A DNA stretch of 21,767 nt from JBCCZC01 sp039188505 (lineage in GTDB: Bacteria > Pseudomonadota > Gammaproteobacteria > Xanthomonadales > SZUA-38), in assembly GCA_039188505.1 (NCBI GenBank), contig JBCCZC010000045.1, forward strand, positions 1 to 21,767, given 5' to 3'. Under the pieces are notes generated by a model. The model was not told the origin of the DNA. It saw nothing but the letters and a program-made list of their open reading frames with translations, and ran no database searches. Below are positions 13,754 through 21,244 of this stretch, piece by piece; position 1 is the first letter of the stretch; each line of letters begins with the position of its first letter. The translations under genes and the position numbers were made by a program.

Positions 13754-15028
13754 CTAGAGGCTCTGCAGCACACCGGCGATCGTCGCGGTCATCATCGTGA
13801 CCAGGGAGCCGCCGAGCACTGCCCGCAGGCCGAAGCGAGCGATGTCGGATTTGCGTTCCGGAGCCAAGCCGCCGATGCCGCCGATCTGGATCGCGATCGA
13901 CGAGAAGTTGGCGAAGCCGCAGAGCGCGTAGGTGGCGATGAGCCGACCCTTGTCGGTCAGGGTTGCCGATACCTCATTCAGGGCGACGTAGGCGACGAAC
14001 TCGTTTGCCACGATCTTCTGGCCGATGAGACCACCGATGGTCACGATGTCCGGGCTCGGGACGCCAATGATCCATGCCAGGGGGGCCAGTACGTAGCCGA
14101 GGATCAGGGCGAGATCGGTCGGCTTTCCGAGGGCCTCGGCAATCCCGGTGACCTCTCCGAGCAGCTCGAGGGGATAGTTCAGCAGCGCAATCAGGGCGAG
14201 GAAGGCCAGCAGCATGGCGCCGACGTTGAGCGCCAGGCGAAGGCCGTCGGCGGCCCCGTTCGCCGCCGCTTCGATCACGTTGAACGCGGTCTTCTCGACC
14301 TTGACCCGCACGTCGCCCATGGTCAGCGACTCCTCGCGCTCGGGGACGAGGAGTTTCGCGATCACGATCGTTGCCGGCGCCGCCATGATGCTCGCCGACA
14401 GCAGGTGCTTCGCATAGAACTGACCCAGCTCGTCGCTCCCACCGCCAAGCAGGATCACGTATGCCGCAAGGACACCCCCCGCGATCGTCGCCATGCCGCC
14501 GACCATCATCGTGAGCAGCTCGCTCTGGGTCATGCGCGGGATGTAAGGCTTCACGACGAGCGGTGCTTCGGTCTGGCCGATAAAAACGTTGGCGGCGACC
14601 GACAGGGACTCAGCGCCGGAAACGCGCATGGCCCGGGTCATCACCCACGCCATGACGGAGACAATCTTCTGCATCACACCGAGGTGGTACAGCACCCCCA
14701 TGAGACTGCCGAAGAAAATGATCGTGGGCAGGACCTGGAAGGCGAAGATGAAGCCGAAGTTATCCTGGACCGCCAGGTCGCCGAAGATGAACAGCGCCCC
14801 TTCCTGAGTAAACCCGATGATCGTGACGAAGAACCGCGCCAGACCGTCGAACACGGCGGCGCCCCAGGAGGTCTTGAGGACGATGATGGCGAACAGGATC
14901 TGCAGACCGATGCCGATGACCACCGTCCGCCAATCCACCGATCCACGAGCGCTTGAGAACAGCCATGCGACGCCGACAAGGGTCGCGAGGCCGAGGAGTC
15001 CGAAGGCGATACCGGCGAGCGCTTCCAC
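13754..15028 (-). CDS. nupC: CNT family nucleoside:cation symporter
   Basis: This is a concentrative nucleoside transporter of 424 residues with many hydrophobic helices. It carries the family's binding-site motifs: GQTEAP (151-156), PDIVTIGGLIGQK, NEFVAY (342-347) and FANFSSIAIQIGG (372-384). Characterised relatives such as Vibrio cholerae CNT import nucleosides with sodium; E. coli NupC uses protons. The longer N terminus and overall pattern look closer to the sodium-type group, but the ion is an inference. The start is a GTG at 15028, 15 bases after the stop of the AGCS symporter gene, with no strong ribosome-binding site, so translation may depend on coupling. A hairpin follows the stop. 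Confidence 0.9.
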   Translation of the reverse strand: MEALAGIAFGLLGLATLVGVAWLFSSARGSVDWRTVVIGIGLQILFAIIVLKTSWGAAVFDGLARFFVTIIGFTQEGALFIFGDLAVQDNFGFIFAFQVLPTIIFFGSLMGVLYHLGVMQKIVSVMAWVMTRAMRVSGAESLSVAANVFIGQTEAPLVVKPYIPRMTQSELLTMMVGGMATIAGGVLAAYVILLGGGSDELGQFYAKHLLSASIMAAPATIVIAKLLVPEREESLTMGDVRVKVEKTAFNVIEAAANGAADGLRLALNVGAMLLAFLALIALLNYPLELLGEVTGIAEALGKPTDLALILGYVLAPLAWIIGVPSPDIVTIGGLIGQKIVANEFVAYVALNEVSATLTDKGRLIATYALCGFANFSSIAIQIGGIGGLAPERKSDIARFGLRAVLGGSLVTMMTATIAGVLQSL

Positions 15029-15043
15029 AGGCGGGCCGCCGGG

Positions 15044-16591
15044 TCAGGACTGGGTCGCGCGGCCGAGACGCTCTTCCCTGAAGTTCCGGATTCGCCCTTC
15101 CCTGAGCGCCTGCCAGTAGTCGTTGAGCTCTTCCTTCACCTTCGGCATGAGGATGTAGAGGCCGATGATGTTCGGGAACGCCATGGCGAAGATCATCGCG
15201 TCCGAGAAGCCGACCACGGAACCCAGATTCATCGTCGCGCCAATGATGACGAACGCGCAGAACAGGAGCTTGTAGGTGATGTCCATGGCCGCACTCTCGC
15301 CGAACAGATAGGTCCAGGACTTCAGCCCGTAGTATGACCAGGCAAGCATGGTCGAGAACGCGAACAGGACGACGGCGATGGTCAGCAGGTACGGGAACCA
15401 GCTGATCACGGTTTCGAACGCGCTCGAAGTCAGGTCGACCCCGCTCATCTGTCCGCTCGGATCGTAGGAGCCCGTGACGATGATGACGAGCGCGGTGATC
15501 GTGCAGATGACGACCGTATCGATAAACGGCTCGTAGATGGCCACGAGACCCTCGGTGACCGGATGATCGGTCTTCACGGCCGAGTGAGCGATCGATGCCG
15601 AGCCGATGCCGGCCTCGTTCGAGAAGGCCGCCCGCTGGAAGCCGACGATCAGCACGCCGATGATGCCGCCATAGGTCGCCTCGGGGCTCATGGCGCCCTG
15701 GAAGATCTGACCGAAGGCCGCCGGCACGGCGTCGATGTTCACGGCGATGACCGCCATGCCACAGATGATGTAGAGCGCCGCCATGAACGGCACGACTTTC
15801 TCCGTCACGCGGGCAATGCTGCGGATGCCGCCGATGATCGTCACGGCCACGACCGCGGCGATGATCAGCCCGAAGAGCCAGCCCTTGTCCGCGATGCCGC
15901 TATCGGCGCCGCCGGTGACGGCGATGAGCTGCAGGAATGCCTGATTCGACTGGAACATGTTGCCGCCACCGAACGAGCCGCCGATGCAGCAGATCGCGAA
16001 GAAGACGGCAAGGAGCTTGCCGAACTTCGCCATGCCCGGTCCCTTCTCGGCCAGCCCCTTCGACAGGTAGTACATGGGACCACCGGAGACGCTCCCGTCC
16101 GCGTACTCGTTGCGGAACTTCACGCCCAGGGTGCACTCGCAGAACTTCGAGGACATCCCGAGGATGCCTGCAAGGATCATCCAGAAGGTCGCGCCCGGCC
16201 CGCCGATCGACACCGCGATGGCGACACCCGCGATGTTCCCCAGGCCCACGGTCCCCGAAACGGCCGTCGCGAGGGCCTGGAAATGCGACACCTCGCCCTT
16301 CGCGTTCGGATCGGAGTAGTCTCCGCGGATGAGTCGAAAGCCGTGCGCGAAGCCCCGCACGTTGATGAATCCGAAGTAGAAAGTGAACACGGTGGCGGCC
16401 ACCACGAGCCACACGACCACGAGCGGCAGCGCCTGCCCGCCGATCGAGACGGAATAGAAGATCACGCTGCTGATCGCATCGGCAACGGGCCGAACCAGGG
16501 CGTCGATCTTCGCATCGAGGCCGTTGGCCTCTTGGGCCAGCAGCGCCGGCGAGAACAGCAGGGTGCTCAGGGATAGCCAGAGTCGCTTCAT
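15044..16591 (-). CDS. AGCS family alanine/glycine:cation symporter
   Basis: The 515-residue protein has the AGCS signatures FQALATAVSGTVGLGNIAGVA (104-124), GGPGATFWMI (130-139) and GGPMYYL (170-176), and later FQRAAFSNEAGIGSASIAHSA. The family imports alanine or glycine with sodium. The N terminus MKRLWLSLSTLLFSPALLAQEANG resembles a cleavable signal peptide (possible cut after A19), followed by a short extracytoplasmic segment before the first membrane helix near 54. ATG 16591 is chosen because this signal-like start and an upstream AAGG fit. The frame stays open to 16702, but that extension is Arg-rich and unlike the family. It is the first gene of a probable two-gene operon with the CNT transporter. 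Confidence 0.9.
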   Translation of the reverse strand: MKRLWLSLSTLLFSPALLAQEANGLDAKIDALVRPVADAISSVIFYSVSIGGQALPLVVVWLVVAATVFTFYFGFINVRGFAHGFRLIRGDYSDPNAKGEVSHFQALATAVSGTVGLGNIAGVAIAVSIGGPGATFWMILAGILGMSSKFCECTLGVKFRNEYADGSVSGGPMYYLSKGLAEKGPGMAKFGKLLAVFFAICCIGGSFGGGNMFQSNQAFLQLIAVTGGADSGIADKGWLFGLIIAAVVAVTIIGGIRSIARVTEKVVPFMAALYIICGMAVIAVNIDAVPAAFGQIFQGAMSPEATYGGIIGVLIVGFQRAAFSNEAGIGSASIAHSAVKTDHPVTEGLVAIYEPFIDTVVICTITALVIIVTGSYDPSGQMSGVDLTSSAFETVISWFPYLLTIAVVLFAFSTMLAWSYYGLKSWTYLFGESAAMDITYKLLFCAFVIIGATMNLGSVVGFSDAMIFAMAFPNIIGLYILMPKVKEELNDYWQALREGRIRNFREERLGRATQS

Positions 16592-16787
16592 CGGGGAGTG
16601 TGCCTTCTTGTTTCCTGACCAGGGCTGGCGCTTGTCGATGCGAGGCCTGCGGCGGGACGCAGGTCCACAAGCAGCGGATAGTACACGAAACCCCGGGGTC
16701 ATGCTGATGCCCAGATTGACGGCTTGGACCCACCGAAGGCCTTGGTCAGCGGGCCTTCCGGTACGGTCCCGTCACACCTCAAACCGC
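16592..16787. other. Intergenic region between divergent symporter and rhomboid genes
   Basis: This stretch of about 200 bases must hold the minus-strand promoter of the AGCS-CNT pair. The best -10 candidate reads TACTAT on the minus strand (16683-16678), but no clear -35 is visible. No small reading frame looks credible. Confidence 0.3.
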
Positions 16788-16799
16788 TAGAATCGCGAC
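16788..16799 (+). promoter_or_regulatory. -10 box immediately before the rhomboid start codon (leaderless promoter)
   Basis: TAGAAT (16788-16793) matches the -10 consensus at five of six positions and ends 6 bases before the ATG at 16800, so the transcript would begin at or within a base or two of the start codon. No Shine-Dalgarno sequence is present in the preceding 25 bases. The -35 is poor. Confidence 0.5.
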
Positions 16800-17456
16800 A
16801 TGATCTATCCCCAGCCCCCCCGGTCCCAGAGTCCGCTGCCGCCTGCCGTGCTCGGCCTGATCGCGACCAACGTCATCTTCTACATGATGCAGCAGAGCCA
16901 GCCGGTTCTCCTCCAGACCCACCTGGCACTTTGGCCGGCCGGTACGCCGGAGGTCTGGGGACGCTTCCAGATCCCCCAGTTCGCGCCGTGGCAGGTGCTG
17001 ACCTATGGCTTCCTCCACGGTGGTTTTACCCACCTCTTCTTCAATCTGTTCGCGCTGTGGATGTTCGGCACGCAGATCGAGAATCTCTGGGGCGCCAGAG
17101 CGTTTCTGTTCTACTACTTCATCTGCGTGGTCGGCGCGGGGCTTATCCAGCTGGTCGTCGTGTCGACGGGGATCGACTCCATCAACCAGATCTACCCCAC
17201 CGTAGGCGCCTCCGGTGGGGTCTTCGGCATTCTGCTCGCCTACGGGATGATGTTCCCCAATCGGATCATCATGCTGCTGATTCCGCCGATTCCGCTGAAA
17301 GCGAAGTACTTTGTAATCGGCTACGGGGCGCTGGAACTCTTCTTCGGTGTCACGGGCACGCAGCAGGGCGTGGCCCACTTCGCGCACCTCGGTGGCATGG
17401 CCTTCGGCTATGGCGTTCTACGGTACTGGCGCAGCCGAGCCCAGCGGTTTCGCTGA
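16800..17456 (+). CDS. Rhomboid family intramembrane serine protease
   Basis: The 218-residue, six-helix protein has the rhomboid core. The L1-loop and helix motif HGGFTHLFFN spans 73-82, with the conserved oxyanion-side H78 and N82. The nucleophile is S138 in GASGGVFG, and the catalytic histidine is H196 in HFAHLGGMAFG. FALWMFGTQIENLWG (83-97) follows the usual pattern after the first motif. Such enzymes cleave the membrane helices of substrate proteins; substrates in most bacteria are unknown. The ATG at 16800 has no ribosome-binding site but a -10 box just upstream, consistent with leaderless expression. It is divergent from the symporter operon and convergent with the RND gene. Confidence 0.92.
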   Translation: MIYPQPPRSQSPLPPAVLGLIATNVIFYMMQQSQPVLLQTHLALWPAGTPEVWGRFQIPQFAPWQVLTYGFLHGGFTHLFFNLFALWMFGTQIENLWGARAFLFYYFICVVGAGLIQLVVVSTGIDSINQIYPTVGASGGVFGILLAYGMMFPNRIIMLLIPPIPLKAKYFVIGYGALELFFGVTGTQQGVAHFAHLGGMAFGYGVLRYWRSRAQRFR

Positions 17457-17462
17457 CCACAC

Positions 17463-17516
17463 GAACCGGTCCCCGGTTCTGCGCGAGGGGTCGCCGGCGG
17501 GATGATTCCCGCCGGC
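17463..17516. terminator. Two hairpins between convergent rhomboid and RND genes
   Basis: GAACCGG (17463-17469) pairs with CCGGTTC (17473-17479) over a 3-base loop. GCCGGCGGGA (17493-17502) pairs perfectly with TCCCGCCGGC (17507-17516) over the loop TGAT. Both lie in the 69-base gap between the two stop codons, so a bidirectional terminator is likely, although neither side has a real T-run. Confidence 0.65.
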
Positions 17517-17525
17517 CTCGATTGA

Positions 17526-20000
17526 TCAGGCCTTCTCGGTCGGCCGCAGGAGCACGCGCGCCAGTGCGGGCAGCAGGACCACGGCGCCGACCATGTTCAG
17601 GAAGAACATGAAGGCGAGTAGCTTGCCCATGTCGGCCTGGAACTGAAGATCGGAGAAGATCCAGGTGCCGACACCGATGGCCAGGGTGAAGGCCGTAAAG
17701 ACCACGGGCTTGCCCGTCTGCTTGAGCGCGTGGAAGTACGCCTCCTGCAGCGGCATCCCCTCCTTCAGCATCGCGTGGAGGCGGCTGAAGATGTAGATGC
17801 CGTAGTCGACCCCGATGCCTACGCCCAGGGCCACGACGGGTAGCGTGTTGACCTTGAGGCCGATATTCAGCTGCGCCATCAGCGCGTAGGCGAGCACCGA
17901 CACCAGCGCGAGCGGCGTCACGATGCAGATCGTGCCGCGGAGCGAGCGGAAGGTCGCCACGCACAGCACGATGATCACGGCGTACACGAGCACCAGCATC
18001 GGAAACTGCGCGGACTCGACCACCTCGTTGACGGCCCCCGCAACGCCGACGTTGCCGGTGGCGAGCCTGAAGTTCACCTCACCCGGCTCGAGCGTCTCCT
18101 TTTCCTTCGGGGCGTACACCTGGTTCGTGCCGCCCGGCGCCAGCCGCCGCTCGACAAAGCCCATGTCGACCTCGACGACGCTTCCGGATCCGTACTCCTC
18201 CCGGTAGGCCTTCACCGCATCGACCACCCGGTTGATCGTGGTCGCCTTGTGGTCCTCCGTGAACGCGATGATGGGCATCGCGTCACAGGCGGTGTTGAGC
18301 AGCCCCGAATCCGTCTCGATGTTCTGGAGATTCTGACGCATCACGAAGCTGTTCCGCGGCAGCACGCGCCACTTGAGGTTGCCCTCGTTCCAGCCTGCGT
18401 TGATGACCTTGGCGACCGCCGGCAAGGTGATGACCTGCTGCACGCCCTCGACGTTAGCGACGTGCCAGGCGAACCGATCGATGTTCTCCATCGCCTTGTA
18501 GTCTTCGGTGCAGGCCTGCGGCGGCGCTTCGGCGATGATGTAGATCGAATCAACGCCCAGGGAGAACTCGGAGGCAATGGTGTTCGCGTCCTGGTTGTAG
18601 CGCGAATCCGGCCGCAGTTCCGGTACGCCCGCCTGCGAGTCCCCGATCTGCATCTCCTTCCCTTTGATCTGGCCGAAGACGAACAGACCACCGGCGACAA
18701 CGATCGCCACGATGGCGACCATGGGCTTGGTGAACGCCGACAGCCCCCGCCAGACCCCGTCGCGCTCGCCGCCTTCCTTGATGTAGCGACCACGCCACTG
18801 CTCGATGTCCTTGATCTTCATGGTCGAGAGCAGCAGGGGCAGCAGCACCAGGTTGGTAAAGATGATCAGCGCGACACCGATGCTGGCGGTGGTGGCGAGC
18901 TCGCGGATGATCTGGATATCGATGAACAGGATCGTCAGGAAACCGACCGTGTCGCTCAGCAGGGCGATGGAGCCAGGAATCAGCAGCCGCCGAAACGCAT
19001 TCCGCGCGGCCTTCTCCTCATCGACCCCATGGGCTTCCGCTGCGCCGACCGCCTCCGGCTCGCCGTAGATCACCTCGCTGTTCCAGCCGCTGATCATCTG
19101 CACCCCGTGACTCACCCCGATCGCGAACACCAGGAACGGCGTGAGGATGTTCATCGGATCGATGCCGAAGCCGAGCAGGCTCAGGGCGCCGAGCTGCCAG
19201 ATCACGGCCACGACCGAACAGATGATCGGCAGGAGCATCAGGCGGAAGGAGGATGAATACAGGTACAGCAGCACCGCCGTGATGAGCAGCGCGACCCCGA
19301 AGAAGTAGACGACCGATCGCGCGCCGTCCGCGATGTCGCCGACGATCTTGGCGAAACCGATGATATGCACATCGATCTCGGCGCCCTCGTTCTTGGAGCG
19401 GATCTCCTCGAGGTCCCGCGCGACGCGCTGATAGTCGATCTTCTCGCCGGTCTGGGGGTTCTCCTCGAGGAGATCGGCCCAGACCATTGCACCATTGAAG
19501 TCCTCGGCCACGAGGCGACCCAGCTGACCCGACTTGACGATGTTGCTCCGGATCCGCTCGAAGTCCTCGGCCGTCGGCGCGAAGCCGTCGGACGACGGCG
19601 CAAAATTGGCTGGAATGACGTTGCCACCCGCAAAGCCGCCCTCGACGATCTCCACGAACCGCACGTTCGGCGTGAAGATGGAGCGGACACCAGCCCGATT
19701 CACACCGGGCAGGAAGAAGATCTCGTTGGTGACCCGCTCGAGCGTCTTGAAGAACTCGGGGTCGAACATGTCCCCGTCCTTCGCCATGACCGCAACGAGG
19801 AGACGATTCGCTCCACCGAACTCCGCCTCGTAGTCGAGGAAGGTCTGCATGTACTCGTGGTCGAGCGGCAGCTGCTTCTTGAAGCCCGCATCGACCCGGA
19901 GCTGGCTCGCGAAGTAGATCGCGACGATGGTGATGACAACGAACAGCGCGAGGAGGATTTTCTTCGCGCCGAAAATCAGGTTCTCGAGAAATGCACCCAT
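17526..20000 (-). CDS. RND/MMPL family transporter
   Basis: The 824-residue protein has the twelve-helix RND layout. TM1 is about 14-31, a large periplasmic loop about 32-230, TM2-TM6 between 231 and 392, TM7 about 427-444, a second loop about 445-665, and TM8-TM12 between 667 and 818. It is of the shorter MMPL/HAE3 type, not the 1000-residue AcrB type. TM10 carries GVGIGVDYGIYIFSR with D732-Y733; the matching TM4 position reads AIGVSHGVQMI. Loop 2 has C497 and C572, a possible disulfide. ATG 20000 follows the stop of the YCF48-type gene by 13 bases. Together with that gene and the DUF1329 gene it forms a unit also seen, from memory, in pseudomonads and other marine or hydrocarbon-associated proteobacteria. 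The substrate is unknown; a hydrophobic molecule is an inference. Confidence 0.88.
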   Translation of the reverse strand: MGAFLENLIFGAKKILLALFVVITIVAIYFASQLRVDAGFKKQLPLDHEYMQTFLDYEAEFGGANRLLVAVMAKDGDMFDPEFFKTLERVTNEIFFLPGVNRAGVRSIFTPNVRFVEIVEGGFAGGNVIPANFAPSSDGFAPTAEDFERIRSNIVKSGQLGRLVAEDFNGAMVWADLLEENPQTGEKIDYQRVARDLEEIRSKNEGAEIDVHIIGFAKIVGDIADGARSVVYFFGVALLITAVLLYLYSSSFRLMLLPIICSVVAVIWQLGALSLLGFGIDPMNILTPFLVFAIGVSHGVQMISGWNSEVIYGEPEAVGAAEAHGVDEEKAARNAFRRLLIPGSIALLSDTVGFLTILFIDIQIIRELATTASIGVALIIFTNLVLLPLLLSTMKIKDIEQWRGRYIKEGGERDGVWRGLSAFTKPMVAIVAIVVAGGLFVFGQIKGKEMQIGDSQAGVPELRPDSRYNQDANTIASEFSLGVDSIYIIAEAPPQACTEDYKAMENIDRFAWHVANVEGVQQVITLPAVAKVINAGWNEGNLKWRVLPRNSFVMRQNLQNIETDSGLLNTACDAMPIIAFTEDHKATTINRVVDAVKAYREEYGSGSVVEVDMGFVERRLAPGGTNQVYAPKEKETLEPGEVNFRLATGNVGVAGAVNEVVESAQFPMLVLVYAVIIVLCVATFRSLRGTICIVTPLALVSVLAYALMAQLNIGLKVNTLPVVALGVGIGVDYGIYIFSRLHAMLKEGMPLQEAYFHALKQTGKPVVFTAFTLAIGVGTWIFSDLQFQADMGKLLAFMFFLNMVGAVVLLPALARVLLRPTEKA

Positions 20001-20013
20001 GATCGCCCCGCCC

Positions 20014-21123
20014 TCAGGAACCGGCGCCCGGCGTGTAGCGGAAGATCCCGCCTTCGCCGACGACCAGTAGGTTCGCGCCGGAAACCGGCGTCACATTGCC
20101 CAGATCCTCCCCACCCGGGAAGGCATAGGTCACGAATGTCGTACCACCGGGCCGCCGCAGCAGCACGGCGCCGTTCGCGCCGACGAGAATCTCCGTCCCA
20201 TCGTCAGTCACCGTGCCGCCCATGATGGAACTCAGGCTATCGGTGCTCACCTCGATCCAGTTTGCGCCACCGTCAGTCGACTCGAGTACGTTGCCGCGCA
20301 GCCCGTAGGCCACGAAGCGCCCGTCGCGCGTCGCCATGACACCGAACATCGAGCCCTCGTAGGGCATAGCGATGAAGATCCAGCTCTCACCACCGTCCCG
20401 TGACAGATAGCTCGTGCCGGCCTCACCTGCGAGGAACAGGGTCCCGTCCTGAAGCTCGGCGATGCCGTTGAGGTGATAATCGTAATACTGCTCCTCCTCG
20501 CCGAACTGGGATTCGTAGTCGTCCGCGGCGCTGGTATCGTCGCCGGCGTCCGCGTCCGCATCGAGCTCCTCCTCGGAAAGGAGGTCGCCGATAAGCTGCT
20601 CTTCCCAATTCCTGCCACCGTCGCCGGTCACGAGAAGACGGCCGTAGGAGCCGGCCGCAAGCCCGCGGTCGGCATCAAGGAAATGCACATCGAAGAGGGG
20701 GTTGGGATCGTCCTCGCCGCTCTGGGCAGGATCGGCGTACTGCCGGGTCCAGGTGTCCCCGCCGTCGCTGCTGTGCAGAATGACCGAGTCGTGACCGACC
20801 GCCCACACCAGATCGCCGATCGCCGTGAGCGCCGTCAGCGTCGAGCGCGTCGGCACGCTGCTCGCCTGCCGCCAGGTCTCGAGGTCTTCCGACAGGAGGA
20901 CGTGGCCTCGCTCACCGACGGCCACGAAGCGATCGCCGACCGCCGTGACGTCGAGCAGCAGTGACTGGGCGGCCAGCGGCTGTGTTTCTGCGGCCAGCAT
21001 GGCGCTGTCCTCGGCGCCCTCCTGGGCCGAAACGCCCCCGGTGGATAAGGCCGCCAGCACGAGCAGCGTCGCGGAACCTCGGCGAAGTCGCGCGGACGCG
21101 CCATATGCAGCATGCAAGAACAT
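20014..21123 (-). CDS. Secreted YCF48/BNR-type beta-propeller protein
   Basis: The 369-residue protein begins with a signal peptide: arginine-rich n-region, hydrophobic ATLLVLAALS core, and a likely cut after VSA (33). The rest is built from propeller repeats with the BNR/YCF48 pattern: SSDGGDTW (118-125), TGDGGRNW (166-173), SRDGGESW (241-248) and STDGGANW (282-289). Residues 184-211 interrupt the fold with a segment in which 14 of 28 residues are Asp or Glu. YCF48 (Hcf136) helps photosystem II assembly in plants and cyanobacteria, but in RND neighbourhoods its relatives are probably periplasmic partners of the pump; this is inferred. The ATG at 21123 has AGGAGG (21136-21131 on the minus strand) 7 bases upstream. 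The longer open frame upstream lacks a signal peptide and crosses the hairpin region. Confidence 0.87.
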   Translation of the reverse strand: MFLHAAYGASARLRRGSATLLVLAALSTGGVSAQEGAEDSAMLAAETQPLAAQSLLLDVTAVGDRFVAVGERGHVLLSEDLETWRQASSVPTRSTLTALTAIGDLVWAVGHDSVILHSSDGGDTWTRQYADPAQSGEDDPNPLFDVHFLDADRGLAAGSYGRLLVTGDGGRNWEEQLIGDLLSEEELDADADAGDDTSAADDYESQFGEEEQYYDYHLNGIAELQDGTLFLAGEAGTSYLSRDGGESWIFIAMPYEGSMFGVMATRDGRFVAYGLRGNVLESTDGGANWIEVSTDSLSSIMGGTVTDDGTEILVGANGAVLLRRPGGTTFVTYAFPGGEDLGNVTPVSGANLLVVGEGGIFRYTPGAGS

Positions 21124-21146
21124 CGAATCCCCTCCTGCTAACGAAA

Positions 21147-21244
21147 CGGTCCGGCACGTCCTCGCGAACGCCCGGACCGCCCGATCGATCTCAGGTCCCG
21201 GCGCGCGCTGCCGCGCGCCGGCTTGTGTCGTCGCTAGCGACGAC
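21147..21244. other. Three inverted repeats between the DUF1329 and YCF48-type genes
   Basis: Read along the plus strand: CGGTCCGG (21147-21154) pairs with CCGGACCG (21172-21179); CCGGCGCGCG (21198-21207) pairs with CGCGCGCCGG (21212-21221) over a 4-base loop; and GTCGTCGCTAGCGACGAC (21227-21244) is a perfect 18-base palindrome with the DUF1329 stop codon at its centre. The 110-base gap is thus almost entirely structured. No T-run is present on the minus strand, so mRNA processing or partial termination is more likely than a full stop. Confidence 0.6.

Noticed and set aside
12242..14956. Very long plus-strand open frame of 904 codons
   Set aside because: It lies antisense to the MFS-acyltransferase and CNT genes and crosses the gap between them. 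Its product is a low-complexity Asp/Glu/Arg/His/Gln-rich string, as expected from the complement of GC-rich membrane-protein genes.
16592..16702. Upstream extension of the AGCS symporter frame
   Set aside because: The added 37 residues are Arg-rich and would precede a signal peptide-like start; ATG 16591 fits better.
18249..19256. Plus-strand open frame of 335 codons within the RND gene
   Set aside because: Antisense to the RND transporter, Asp/Arg/His-rich, no motif.
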